The notes: generated by a model not told the origin, from the letters alone. 64,000 nt of DNA from Trebonia sp963737285 (GCA_963737285.1 CAVTRT010000002.1:1798001-1862000); one strand, 5' to 3'. Counted from the first letter of the stretch, positions 7,944 to 16,148 are shown. Numbers and translations: made by a program.

Positions 7944-9554
7944 TCAGGCCTCGGTGTCGCGGCCGGACCTGAGCAGGCAGTAGGCGACGGATTCCTCTAG
8001 GGCGTGCCAGGAGGCGGCGACGATGTTCTCGTCGACGCCGACCGTGTTCCACGAGTCGCCCTTGGTTTCCAGCGACGAGGATGTGGACTCGATGAGGACG
8101 CGGGTGATGGCCCCGGTGCCTTGCGAGCCCTCCAGGATACGGACCTTGAAGTCGGTCAGCGACAGCACGGCGAGCTCGGGGAAGGTCTGCTCCAGGGCCA
8201 GTCGCAGCGCTTTGTCCAGCGCGTTGACCGGGCCGTTGCCCTCGCCGACGGCGACGACGCGCTCGCCCTTCACCAGGAGCTTCACCGTGGCCTCGCTGGT
8301 CACCTCGCCGGAGGCGCGCTGCTCGACGATGACCCGCCACGACTCAACGGTGAAGTAATGTGCCCTCGATCCGTTCAGCTCATCGCGCAGCAGCAGCTCG
8401 AACGAGGCGTCCGCAGCCTCGAAGGAGTAACCGCGGGCTTCTAGCTCCTTGACCCGGTCGGTGACCCGCCCGATGACGGCCTTGCCCTCGTCGCCCGACA
8501 AGTCGTAACCGAGCTCGCGGCCCTTCAGCTCGACCGAGGCCCGTCCGGCCATGTCGGAGACGAGCATCCGCATGTCGTTGCCGACCTCGGCGGGATCGAT
8601 GTGCTGGTACAGCATCGGGTCGACCCGGACGGCGGAGGCGTGCAGCCCGGCCTTGTGGGCGAACGCGCTCAGGCCCACGTAGGGCTGGTGCGTGTCCGGC
8701 GCGACGTTGGTCACTTCGCTGATGGCGTGGGCGATCCGGGTCATCTCCCTGATGCCCTCGCCATCGAGCACCTGGCGACCCTTCTTGAGCTGCAGTCCGG
8801 CGACGACAGAGAACAGGTTCGCGTTGCCGGACCGCTCGCCGTACCCGTTGGCGGTGCCCTGCACGTGGGTGGCACCAGCCTCGACGGCGACCAGGGTGTT
8901 GGCAACGGCGCACGCGGTGTCGTCGTGGCAGTGGATGCCGACCCGCGCCCCGGTGGCCTCGATGACAGCGTGAACCGCGTCGCCGAGCTCGGTTGGCATC
9001 ATGCCGCCGTTGGTGTCGCAGAGCGCGATGACGTCCGCGCCCGCCTCGGCGGCGACCCGCACGCACTCCAGCGCGTACGCCGGGTTAGCCCGGTACCCGT
9101 CGAAGAAGTGCTCGGCGTCCACGAACACCCGCTGCCCCTGCGCCCGCAGGTGTGCGACCGTATCGGCCCACATGGCGAGGTTCTCCTTAAGCGTCGTCCG
9201 CAGCGCGAGCTCGACGTGCCGGTCGTGGCTCTTGGCGACCAGCGTGACGACTGCGGCGCGAGACTCGCGCAGTGCCGCGACCTGCGGGTCATCGGCGGCC
9301 TTGACTCCCGCCTTGCGGGTGGACCCGAAGGCGGCCAGCGTCGCGTGCTTGAGGTTGAGCTCGGAGGCAGCGCGGCGGAAGAACTCTGTGTCCTTCGGGA
9401 TCGCGCCCGGCCAGCCGCCCTCGATAAAGCCGACGCCCAGCGCGTCGAGGTGCCGGGCGATGACCAGCTTGTCGGCCACCGTGAGGTTGAGCCCCTCCTG
9501 CTGGGCGCCGTCGCGCAAGGTCGTGTCGTACACGTGGAACTCGTCGCTGAGCAT
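7944..9554 (-). CDS. cimA: (R)-citramalate synthase
   Basis: About 536 residues, the CimA length. CimA condenses pyruvate and acetyl-CoA to citramalate, the first step of the threonine-independent isoleucine route. The N-terminus has YDTTLRDGAQQEG (metal and catalytic residues), with GGWPGAIPKDTEFF next and the GIHCHDDTACAVAN metal-His loop near residue 204. A C-terminal regulatory domain follows, ending in GTGAITRVLIESTSS and WHALEESVAYCLLR. The family also contains 2-isopropylmalate and homocitrate synthases, but the GGWPG segment and the neighbours ilvE, leuB and ilvC support CimA. The 307-base gap to ilvE holds a terminator for ilvE, then an Ile-rich leader peptide and an attenuator-like hairpin for this gene. 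Confidence 0.94.
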   Translation of the reverse strand: MLSDEFHVYDTTLRDGAQQEGLNLTVADKLVIARHLDALGVGFIEGGWPGAIPKDTEFFRRAASELNLKHATLAAFGSTRKAGVKAADDPQVAALRESRAAVVTLVAKSHDRHVELALRTTLKENLAMWADTVAHLRAQGQRVFVDAEHFFDGYRANPAYALECVRVAAEAGADVIALCDTNGGMMPTELGDAVHAVIEATGARVGIHCHDDTACAVANTLVAVEAGATHVQGTANGYGERSGNANLFSVVAGLQLKKGRQVLDGEGIREMTRIAHAISEVTNVAPDTHQPYVGLSAFAHKAGLHASAVRVDPMLYQHIDPAEVGNDMRMLVSDMAGRASVELKGRELGYDLSGDEGKAVIGRVTDRVKELEARGYSFEAADASFELLLRDELNGSRAHYFTVESWRVIVEQRASGEVTSEATVKLLVKGERVVAVGEGNGPVNALDKALRLALEQTFPELAVLSLTDFKVRILEGSQGTGAITRVLIESTSSSLETKGDSWNTVGVDENIVAASWHALEESVAYCLLRSGRDTEA

Positions 9555-9606
9555 CGCTGCTGTCCGTTTCTTCGAGTCTGAGTTGGAGCGCCGCCGCAAC
9601 AAAAAA

Positions 9607-9631
9607 GACCCCTCGCGGAATGCGAGAGGTC
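9607..9631 (-). terminator. attenuator-type terminator in the cimA leader
   Basis: Read on the minus strand, GACCTCTCGC pairs with GCGAGGGGTC (9 of 10 pairs, 5-base loop) and is followed by TTTTTTG. It lies 53 bases before the cimA ATG and about 80 bases after the end of the leader peptide, so it can stop transcription before cimA. Confidence 0.78.
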
Positions 9632-9709
9632 TGCGCGTCGGCACGGGGGTTCCAGGGGGCCGTCCCCCTGGGCCAACACCACGGGCCACTGCGAAGTTAG
9701 GCCGAAAGC

Positions 9710-9766
9710 CTAACGAGCAGGGTCCGCTGCCGACGCGCCGCCGATAATAATCAGGCCGAACGCCAC
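9710..9766 (-). CDS. cimA leader peptide (isoleucine codons)
   Basis: An 18-residue frame starts at GTG (9766) and ends at TAG (9710), reading (M)AFGLIIIGGASAADPAR. It has three consecutive isoleucine codons (ATT ATT ATC) preceded by leucine. An in-frame upstream GTG at 9784 is an alternative start. There is no obvious ribosome site. The product of the controlled gene, citramalate, leads to isoleucine, so the codon choice fits end-product sensing. Confidence 0.62.
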   Translation of the reverse strand: MAFGLIIIGGASAADPAR

Positions 9767-9817
9767 GACGCCAGTGTGCCACACGAAGCAACTGATTGCT
9801 AGCCGGGCGGGGAAGTA

Positions 9818-9857
9818 CGGCGGGAGGCTCCGCGCGACGCGACGGAGCCTCCCGCCG
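9818..9857 (-). terminator. terminator of ilvE
   Basis: A perfect 15-bp stem, CGGCGGGAGGCTCCG (9818-9832) with CGGAGCCTCCCGCCG (9843-9857) and a 10-base loop, begins within five bases of the ilvE stop codon. It separates ilvE from the cimA transcription unit. Confidence 0.8.
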
Positions 9858-9861
9858 ACGA

Positions 9862-10973
9862 CTAGGCGACCTTGTGGACCCAGCCGAAGGGATCGGGCTT
9901 GTGGCCGTACTGGATGCCGATGAGCTCGTCACGTAGGCGCATGGTGACCGGGCCGGGCTCGCCGGTGCCGATCGTCCAGCCGCCGGATGCGCCGTCGACC
10001 GAGCCGACGGGGGTGATGACCGCGGCGGTGCCGCAGGCGAACACCTCGGTGATCGCACCGGAGGCACAGCCGTCCCGCCACTGCGACACCGAGATGCGGC
10101 CCTCCGACGCCGGGATGCCCAGGGCGGGAGCCACCCGCAGCAGGGAGTCGCGGGTGATGCCGGGCAGCAGCGTGCCGGTCAGCTCCGGGGTCACGATGCG
10201 GGCGCTCGACCCCGACCCGTACACGAAGTACAGGTTCATGCCGCCCATCTCCTCGACCCACTGGTGCGTGCCGGCGTCGAGCCAGACGACCTGGTCGCAG
10301 CCGTTGTCAACGGCCTGCTGCTGGGCGAGGAACGTGGCCGCGTAGTTGCCGCCGCACTTGACCGCGCCGGTGCCCCCGGGCGCGGCCCGCGTGTAGTCCT
10401 CCGACAGCCAGACGCGGACGGTCTTGCCCGGGCCGAAGTACGACGCGGCCGGCGAGGCGATCACGCTGAACAGGTACTCCGACGACGGGTGGTTGACGCC
10501 GAGGCCGCGCTGCGTCGCGATCATGAACGGCCGCAGGTACAGGCTCTTGCCCTCGCCGGAGGGGATCCACTCACGGTCCTGGGTGACGATGAGCTCCAGC
10601 GCCTGGACGAACTTCTCCTCGGGAAGCTCAGGCATCGCCATCCGGCGTGCGGTGCTGTTGAATCGCACCGCGTTGGCCTGCGGGCGGAACATGACCACCG
10701 AGCCGCTGTCCTGCTTGTACGCCTTGAGGCCCTCGAAGAACTCCTGGGCGTAGTGGAACACCGCGGTCGCCGGGTCGAGCGTGAACGGACCGTAGGGCCC
10801 AGCTTCCCGTCGTGCCAGCCGTGCTCAGCGCTCCAGCGCAGCGTGATCATGTGATCGGTGAAGACCTGGCCGAACCCAGGTTCCTCCAGGATTCGCTCCC
10901 GCTCGGCGTCCGGGACGCGGGCGGTGGACGGGCGGATCTCGAACTCGATCTCGGTGTCGGGGCTGGCGGTCAT
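9862..10973 (-). pseudogene. ilvE: branched-chain amino acid aminotransferase, frameshifted (probable sequence error)
   Basis: IlvE transfers the amino group between glutamate and the keto acids of Ile, Val and Leu, using PLP (fold type IV). From ATG 10973 (AAGGA upstream) the sequence reads MTASPDTEIEFEIRPS to WHDGKLGP, then breaks. One frame over it continues FHYAQEFFEGLKAYKQ, the PLP-lysine region GAVKCGGNYA, EEMGGMNLYF and the C-terminal EVFACGTAAVITPV. Restoring one C in the CCC run near 10797 joins them through GPYGPFTLDPATAVFHYAQ, about 370 residues in all. All motifs are intact on both sides and the gene is needed for prototrophy, so a base-calling error is more likely than a true pseudogene. 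A strong terminator follows. Confidence 0.9.
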
Positions 10974-11050
10974 CACGATTTTCCTTCCTGGCGGAGCTTT
11001 GCGATACTTGGACGTCTAAGTATTTGTGCCCGGGAGGGCAAACGCGCATC

Positions 11051-11078
11051 GGGGGCGCCCCGGCTAGGCGGCGCCCCC
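11051..11078 (-). terminator. terminator of leuB
   Basis: GGGGGCGCC (11051-11059) pairs perfectly with GGCGCCCCC (11070-11078) with a 10-base loop, starting seven bases after the leuB stop on the minus strand. It implies that ilvE, downstream, has its own promoter in the gap 10977-11050. Confidence 0.65.
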
Positions 11079-11084
11079 GCCTAG

Positions 11085-12125
11085 CTATCCTGATACGCGC
11101 TTAGCGACATCGTCGCCAATTTCCACGGTAGACCGTGTTCCCTGGCGCTCCGCCACGTCATCGGCGACGGCCTGCTCGACGCTGGCCGCCGCCTCGGCAA
11201 GCCCGAGATGCGACAGCAGCAGCGCCGCCGACAAGATCGCGGCGGTCGGGTCGGCCTTGGACTGCCCGGCGATATCCGGCGCAGAGCCGTGCACCGGCTC
11301 GAACATCGACGGCGTGGTGCGCTCGGGATTGATGTTCCCGCTGGCCGCCAGGCCGATCCCGCCCGCGATGGCGGCACCGAGGTCGGTGAGGATGTCGCCG
11401 AACAGGTTGTCGGTGACGATCACGTCGAACCGCTGCGGCTGCGTCACGAAGAACATCGACGCCGCGTCCACGTGCTGGTAGTCGACCGTGACCTCGGGGA
11501 ACTCCGCGGCCAGCGCGGTGACGTTGCGGTGCCACAGGTCGCCGGCGTAGGTGAGCACGTTCGTCTTGTGCACGAGGGTCAGCTTCTTGCGCGGCCGGGC
11601 CTTGGCCACGTTGAACGCGTACCGCGCCACCCGCTCGACGCCGAACGCCGTGTTGTAGCTCTCCTGCGTCGCGATCTCCCCGCGGGTGCCCTTGCGCATG
11701 ACGCCGCCGGCCCCGGTGTACGGTCCCTCGGTACCCTCGCGGACCACGACCATGTCGATGGTCTGCGGGCTGCCGGCCGTCAGCGGCGACGCGACGCCCG
11801 GCAGCAGGCGAACCGGCCGCAGGTTCACGTAGTGGTCAAGCTCGAACCGCAGCCGGAGCAGCAGGCCGCGCTCCAGGACCCCGCTGGGCACCGACGGGTC
11901 GCCGATCGCGCCGAGCAGGATCGCGTCGTGCGCGCGGATCTCCTCGAGCACCGCGAGCGGTAGCGTCTCGCCGGTGCGGTGGTACAGCCGCGCGCCGAGG
12001 TCGTAATCGGTCACCTCGAAGCTAACGTCAGGTGCCGCGGCACGCAGTACCTTGAGGGCTTCGGCCGTGACCTCGGGGCCGATCCCGTCACCGCCGATCA
12101 CGGCGAGCTTGATGGTGGAAGCCAT
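11085..12125 (-). CDS. leuB: 3-isopropylmalate dehydrogenase
   Basis: 346 residues. LeuB oxidises and decarboxylates 3-isopropylmalate to 2-ketoisocaproate with NAD in leucine synthesis. Visible motifs are the N-terminal AVIGGDGIGPEV, the substrate-binding LLRLRFELDHYVNLRPVRL, the VVREGTEGPY segment, the catalytic VHKTNVLTYAGDLW (Lys), the metal-binding IVTDNLFGDILTDLGAA (Asp), and HGSAPDIAGQ at the NAD site. The ATG at 12125 (MASTIKLAV) is preferred over TTG at 12131, with AAGG at proper distance. It lies 63 bases downstream of ilvC on the same strand. Many relatives have serA at this place; here it is absent. Confidence 0.95.
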   Translation of the reverse strand: MASTIKLAVIGGDGIGPEVTAEALKVLRAAAPDVSFEVTDYDLGARLYHRTGETLPLAVLEEIRAHDAILLGAIGDPSVPSGVLERGLLLRLRFELDHYVNLRPVRLLPGVASPLTAGSPQTIDMVVVREGTEGPYTGAGGVMRKGTRGEIATQESYNTAFGVERVARYAFNVAKARPRKKLTLVHKTNVLTYAGDLWHRNVTALAAEFPEVTVDYQHVDAASMFFVTQPQRFDVIVTDNLFGDILTDLGAAIAGGIGLAASGNINPERTTPSMFEPVHGSAPDIAGQSKADPTAAILSAALLLSHLGLAEAAASVEQAVADDVAERQGTRSTVEIGDDVAKRVSG

Positions 12126-12188
12126 CCCCAAACCTTCTAACTAGGAACTAGTGTCGTAAGAATTTCCGCCGTACCCGCACAAGGGGGC

Positions 12189-13187
12189 CTAGTCCTCGGG
12201 TGAAAGCCAGCTCATCAGCGGGCGAAGGTGGGCCCCGACCTGCTCGATCTGCTCGCCGCGCTCGGCCTCGCGGCGCTTGAGGAACGTCGGCTTGCCGCCG
12301 TCGAACTCCTCGATCAGCTCGCGGGTGAAGGTGCCGTCCTGGATCTCGCGCAAGATCTTGCGCATCTCCTCGCGGGTCTGCTCGTTGACCAGGCGCGGGC
12401 CGCGGGTGTAGCCGCCGAACTCAGCAGTGTCCGAGACCGACCAGTACATCTTGGAGATGCCGCCCTCGTACATGAGGTCCACGATGAGCTTCATCTCGTG
12501 CAGGCACTCGAAGTAGGCCGCCTCAGGCTGGTACCCAGCCTCGACGAGGGTGTTGAACCCGGCCTTGATCAGCTCGGAGACACCGCCGCAGAGCACGGCC
12601 TGCTCACCGAACAGGTCGGTCTCGGTCTCCTCCTTGAACGTGGTCCGCAGGACTCCCGCGCGGGTAGCGCCGATGCCCGCGGCGTAGGAGAGCGCGAGCG
12701 CCAGGGCGTTGCCGGTCGCGTCCTGCTCGACGGCGACTAGCGCTGGGACTCCCCGGCCCTCGTTGAACTGGCGGCGGACCAGGTGACCCGGTCCCTTCGG
12801 TGCGACCATGGCGACGTCGACGTTCGCCGGCGGCTCGATAAGGCCGTAGCGGATGTTCAGGCCATGCGCGAAGAACAGCGCGTCGCCATCGACGAGCGAC
12901 GGGGCCACCGCCTCCGCGTACACCTGGCGCTGCAGGTGGTCAGGGATGAGGATCATGGTGAGGTCGGCTTCCTCGCAGGCCTCAGCCGGGGTCACGACGC
13001 GCAGGCCGTCGTTCTCGGCCTTCTCCCGGCTGGTGGAACCCTCCAGCAGGCCGACGCGCACGTCCACGCCGGAGTCACGCAGGGACAGCGCGTGTGCGTG
13101 TCCCTGGCTGCCGTACCCGAGCACCGCCACGTGCCGCCCCTGGATGAGAGAGAGGTCGGCGCTGTCGTCGTAAAAGATCTCTGCCAC
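12189..13187 (-). CDS. ilvC: ketol-acid reductoisomerase (NADP+), class I
   Basis: 332 residues, the class I length. IlvC isomerises and reduces acetolactate and 2-aceto-2-hydroxybutyrate in valine, leucine and isoleucine synthesis. The N-terminal VLGYGSQGHAHALSLRDSG is the NADPH-binding Rossmann motif; MVAPKGPGHLVR follows. The helical C-terminal domain carries the metal and catalytic acids in DLFGEQAVLCGG, EAAYFECLHEMKLIVDLMYE and SVSDTAEFGGYTRG. It lies 129 bases after ilvN on the same strand. Confidence 0.97.
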   Translation of the reverse strand: MAEIFYDDSADLSLIQGRHVAVLGYGSQGHAHALSLRDSGVDVRVGLLEGSTSREKAENDGLRVVTPAEACEEADLTMILIPDHLQRQVYAEAVAPSLVDGDALFFAHGLNIRYGLIEPPANVDVAMVAPKGPGHLVRRQFNEGRGVPALVAVEQDATGNALALALSYAAGIGATRAGVLRTTFKEETETDLFGEQAVLCGGVSELIKAGFNTLVEAGYQPEAAYFECLHEMKLIVDLMYEGGISKMYWSVSDTAEFGGYTRGPRLVNEQTREEMRKILREIQDGTFTRELIEEFDGGKPTFLKRREAERGEQIEQVGAHLRPLMSWLSPED

Positions 13188-13316
13188 TGGAATGGCCTTT
13201 CATCGTTGCGAGGAGTCGTGGCGTGAGACAGCGACCACGACCCGTTCTGTCTGTGCTAGCCCGGGGATGTCCCTGCGGAACCCCCGTCCCGTGCAAAGGG
13301 CGCACGGGTCTGGTTG

Positions 13317-13841
13317 TCAGGCCGAGCGCTCGAGCGGGCGCAGGGTCCGGTCGGTGATGGACCTGCCGCCGCGGCCAACCGCGATCGAGCCGGACTTGAC
13401 CAGCTCCTTGATCCCGAACGGCTCGAGCACGCGCACCAGCGCATCTAGCTTGTCATGGCTGCCGGTCGCTTCGACGGTGACCGCCTCAAGCGCCACGTCG
13501 ACCACGTGGGCGCGGAAGAGGGCGACGGTCTCCAGCACCTTCGACCGGCTGTCGGCGTCGGCGCGGACCTTGACGAGGATCATCTCGCGCTGGACGGCCT
13601 GCGACGGCTCAAGCTCGACGATCTTGAGGACGTTGATGAGCTTGTTGAGCTGCTTGGTGACCTGCTCGAGAGGGTGTTCATCGCAGTTCACCACGATCGT
13701 CATCCGGGAAACCTCCTCGTGCTCGGTCGGCCCGACCGCGAGGGAGTCTATGTTGAAGTTGCGGCGCGCGAAGAGGCCGGCGATGCGGACCAGGACGCCA
13801 GGCTTGTTCTCCACGAGCACGGAGAGGGTGTGCTTGCTCAT
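13317..13841 (-). CDS. ilvN: acetolactate synthase small (regulatory) subunit
   Basis: 174 residues. IlvN is the feedback-sensing partner of IlvB. The N-terminal ACT domain reads MSKHTLSVLVENKPGVLVR then FNIDSLAVGPTEHEEVSRMT, with the Gly-Val-Leu and Asn-Ile-Asp residues that bind valine in the family. A second ACT-like C-terminal domain ends in GGRSITDRTLRPLERSA. The ATG at 13841 has GGGAG upstream and follows the ilvB stop by 19 bases, so the pair is translated from one message. Confidence 0.96.
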   Translation of the reverse strand: MSKHTLSVLVENKPGVLVRIAGLFARRNFNIDSLAVGPTEHEEVSRMTIVVNCDEHPLEQVTKQLNKLINVLKIVELEPSQAVQREMILVKVRADADSRSKVLETVALFRAHVVDVALEAVTVEATGSHDKLDALVRVLEPFGIKELVKSGSIAVGRGGRSITDRTLRPLERSA

Positions 13842-13860
13842 TGCGTGTCTCCCGCCTGGC

Positions 13861-15849
13861 TCATTCGGATTCGCCATCCCAGTCGGGCGCCATGCCACGC
13901 GCCACGCTGATGTCATCGTTGCTGGTGCCGGCCGCGACCATGGGCCACACCATCGCGTCCTTGTGGACGATGAAGTCGATCACGACCGGCTGGTCGTTGA
14001 TCGCCATGGCCTGCTCGATGATCGCGTCGACGTCCTCCTTGCGCTCGCAGCGCAGGCCCACGCAGCCGTAGGCATCCGCGAGCTTCACGAAGTCCGGGAC
14101 CCGGGTGCCCATGGCCTCGGACTTCTTGTCGCGCAGGTTGCTGTTGGAGTAGCGCTGGTCGTAGAACAGGGTCTGCCACTGGCGGATCATGCCGAGGCTG
14201 CCGTTGTTGATGATCGCGACCTTGACAGGGATGCCCTCGATCGTGCAGGTGGCCAGCTCCTGGTTGGTCATCTGGAAGCAGCCGTCGCCGTCGATCGCCC
14301 ACACCTGCGTCTCGGGCAGGCCGACCTTGGCGCCCATCGCGGCGGGGACGGCGAAGCCCATGGTGCCGGCGCCGCCGGAGTTGATCCAGGTCCTCGGGTT
14401 CTCGTAGTCGATGAACTGGGCGGCCCACATCTGGTGCTGGCCGACGCCCGCCACGTAAACGCCGTCCGGGCCGACGAGCTTGCCGATCCGCTCGATCACG
14501 TACTGCGGGGAGAGGCTGCCGTCGTCGGACTCGTCGTAGCCGAGCGGGTACCTGGCCCGCCAGGTGTCGAGCTGCGCCCACCACTGCTCCGTGTCGCCCT
14601 TGCGGCCGCGGGAGTGCTCATCCTCGACCGCCACGATCAGCTCGGTGATCACTTCCTTGGCGTCCCCGACGATCGGCACGTCGGCCCGCCGGTTCTTGGA
14701 GATCTCGGCCGGGTCGATGTCGGCGTGCACGATCTTCGCCTCGGGGGCGAACGAGTCCTTCCTCCCGGTCACCCGGTCGTCGAACCGGGCGCCGAGCGCC
14801 ACGACTAGGTCGGCCTTCTGCAGTGCGCCGACCGCCGCCACGGTTCCGTGCATGCCGGGCATGCCCAGGTGCTGCGGGTGGCTGTCAGGGAACGCGCCAC
14901 GCGCCATCAGCGTGGTGACAACCGGGGCGCCAGTGAGCTCTGCGAGCTGCTTGAGCTCGTCGCTCGCGTCGGCCTTGATGACGCCGCCGCCGACGTAGAG
15001 GACTGGTTTCTTCGCCTCGGTGATCATCCGGGCGGCCTCGCGGACCTGCCGGGAGTGCGGCCGGGTAACCGGGTGATAACCAGGCAGGTCGACCGTTGTC
15101 GGCCAGATGAACTCGGTAGTGGCCTGCAACGCGTCCTTGGCGATGTCAACGAGGACCGGGCCGGGCCGGCCGGTGGACGCCAGGTGGAAAGCCTCGCTGA
15201 TGGTGCGGGCGATGTCCTCGGGCTTGGTGACCAGGAAGTTGTGCTTGGTGATGGGCAACGTGATCCCGGATATGTCCGCCTCCTGGAACCCGTCGGTGCC
15301 GATCAGGCTCGTGGCGACCTGGCCAGTGATCGCCACCACGGGCACGGAGTCCATGTAGGCGTCAGCCAGTGGCGTGACAAGGTTGGTCGCACCCGGGCCA
15401 CTGGTGGCCATGCACACTCCGACTCGGCCGGTGGCCTGGGCGTACCCGGTCGCCGCGTGGCCCGCGCCCTGCTCGTGCCGGACCAGGATGTGCCGGATCT
15501 TCTCAGAGTCAAGCAGCGGGTCATAGGCCGGCAAGACGGCCCCGCCGGGAATGCCGAACACCACGTCGACGCCGACGCTCTCCAGCGACAGGACCAGCGC
15601 CTGCGCGCCGGTGACCTTCGACTTGGACTTCTTGTCTTGCTTGTCGCGCGCTCCGGCGGCGGTGCCTGGGGCCTGGGCCGTGGCCGACTGGCCAGGCGCT
15701 GCCGGGAGGTCGCGGTGCACCGTCCGTGCCGCGATGTCAAGCGGCGATGGGGCGTGCTGTGGTTGTGCAGGTGCTGGCCCAGGGGGCTGTCCAGGCTGCC
15801 CTGCGGCAGCCTGCGCCTTGGGATGGGCGGGGCTCGTCTGCTCGGTCAT
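13861..15849 (-). CDS. ilvB: acetolactate synthase large (catalytic) subunit
   Basis: 662 residues. IlvB is a thiamine-diphosphate enzyme making acetolactate and acetohydroxybutyrate. The first ~80 residues are a Pro/Ala/Gln-rich extension with a lysine cluster (KQDKKSKSK). The catalytic core follows: DVVFGIPGGAVLP, the ThDP Glu in VRHEQGAGHAA, SGPGATNLVTPLADAYMDS, the FAD-binding middle domain (LVVALGARFDDRVTG), and the ThDP/Mg motif GDGCFQMTNQE near residue 521. It leads the cluster; a 150-base leader with an Ile-Val-Val-Leu peptide and an attenuator hairpin precedes it. Confidence 0.97.
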   Translation of the reverse strand: MTEQTSPAHPKAQAAAGQPGQPPGPAPAQPQHAPSPLDIAARTVHRDLPAAPGQSATAQAPGTAAGARDKQDKKSKSKVTGAQALVLSLESVGVDVVFGIPGGAVLPAYDPLLDSEKIRHILVRHEQGAGHAATGYAQATGRVGVCMATSGPGATNLVTPLADAYMDSVPVVAITGQVATSLIGTDGFQEADISGITLPITKHNFLVTKPEDIARTISEAFHLASTGRPGPVLVDIAKDALQATTEFIWPTTVDLPGYHPVTRPHSRQVREAARMITEAKKPVLYVGGGVIKADASDELKQLAELTGAPVVTTLMARGAFPDSHPQHLGMPGMHGTVAAVGALQKADLVVALGARFDDRVTGRKDSFAPEAKIVHADIDPAEISKNRRADVPIVGDAKEVITELIVAVEDEHSRGRKGDTEQWWAQLDTWRARYPLGYDESDDGSLSPQYVIERIGKLVGPDGVYVAGVGQHQMWAAQFIDYENPRTWINSGGAGTMGFAVPAAMGAKVGLPETQVWAIDGDGCFQMTNQELATCTIEGIPVKVAIINNGSLGMIRQWQTLFYDQRYSNSNLRDKKSEAMGTRVPDFVKLADAYGCVGLRCERKEDVDAIIEQAMAINDQPVVIDFIVHKDAMVWPMVAAGTSNDDISVARGMAPDWDGESE

Positions 15850-15899
15850 CGGGTGGCATCCTTGTCACTGACGTGCGCGGTTCTGAGGCCATTAAAAAA

Positions 15900-15927
15900 C
15901 CCCCCGTGCCAGGTGGCAGTCGAGGGG
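15900..15927 (-). terminator. attenuator-type terminator in the ilvB leader
   Basis: On the minus strand CCCC pairs with GGGG (15924-15927/15902-15905) around an inner TGCCA/TGGCA stem, followed immediately by a T tract (A15894-A15899 on plus). It ends about 45 bases before the ilvB ATG. Confidence 0.7.
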
Positions 15928-15928
15928 C

Positions 15929-16034
15929 GCGCGCAGCAAGCTGACTGGTCAGCTCTCTGCGCGCCAGCCAAGTACTACGATGTGGTTCCGCTTCACGGGT
16001 ACAACCGTACGCCCACACAGGGTCCCCGCGTCAA
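15929..16034 (-). promoter_or_regulatory. ilvB promoter and leader with a long hairpin
   Basis: On the minus strand TTGACG (plus 16029-16034) and TACGGT (16004-16009) with 19 bases between form a plausible promoter. The leader GTG starts only seven bases after TACGGT, so the message may begin at that GTG and be leaderless. Inside the leader, GCGCGCAG (15957-15964) pairs with CTGCGCGC (15929-15936), enclosing a second stem AGCTGAC/GTCAGCT. The 3' arm of this hairpin ends one base before the terminator arm, as expected for a competing structure. Promoter and start are inference. Confidence 0.55.
15949..15996 (-). CDS. ilvB leader peptide (Ile-Val-Val-Leu codons)
   Basis: A 15-residue frame from GTG (15996) to TGA (15949) reads (M)KRNHIVVLGWRAES. 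The run Ile-Val-Val-Leu contains the three end products of the operon. The stop codon lies inside the leader hairpin. Leader peptides rich in branched-chain residues before ilvB are known from other actinobacteria, including the ilvBNC operon of Corynebacterium. Confidence 0.66.
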   Translation of the reverse strand: MKRNHIVVLGWRAES

Positions 16035-16049
16035 ATTTTCACCATAGTT

Positions 16050-16066
16050 GTCTCAGATACTGAGAC
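16050..16066. promoter_or_regulatory. palindrome upstream of the ilvB promoter
   Basis: GTCTCAG (16050-16056), ATA, CTGAGAC (16060-16066) is a perfect 7-bp inverted repeat starting 16 bases upstream of the proposed -35 box. It could bind an activator or repressor of the ilv operon. No partner protein is known. Confidence 0.4.
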
Positions 16067-16148
16067 TCGCTTGTCCCGACTGATGGTGGTTTAGCCGCTC
16101 TTGCATCGCTGTGGACTCACCTCACCCGACTCAGGAAACGGCCCTGGC

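Larger units (their letters stand above)
9606..9784 (-). promoter_or_regulatory. candidate isoleucine-responsive attenuator of cimA
   Basis: On the minus strand this leader contains, in order: a short reading frame with Leu-Ile-Ile-Ile codons; a segment GCGCGTCGGCA (plus coordinates 9728-9738) directly after those codons; a small stem over the leader stop codon; the exact complement TGCCGACGCGC (9633-9643); and one base later a terminator hairpin with a T tract (9607-9631, then 9601-9606). A ribosome stalled at the Ile codons would leave the first segment free to pair with its partner. This is the layout of ribosome-mediated attenuation. No T-box consensus is present. The mechanism is inferred; the codons and complementarity are seen directly. 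Confidence 0.7.

Noticed and set aside
7101..8000. A 299-residue open frame on the plus strand
   Set aside because: It is antisense to the MFS gene and part of cimA; composition is that of a shadow frame.
9606..9861. T-box riboswitch before cimA
   Set aside because: No T-box bulge consensus (TGGNACCGCG type) or specifier-loop stem is visible; the Ile codons lie in a translatable frame instead.
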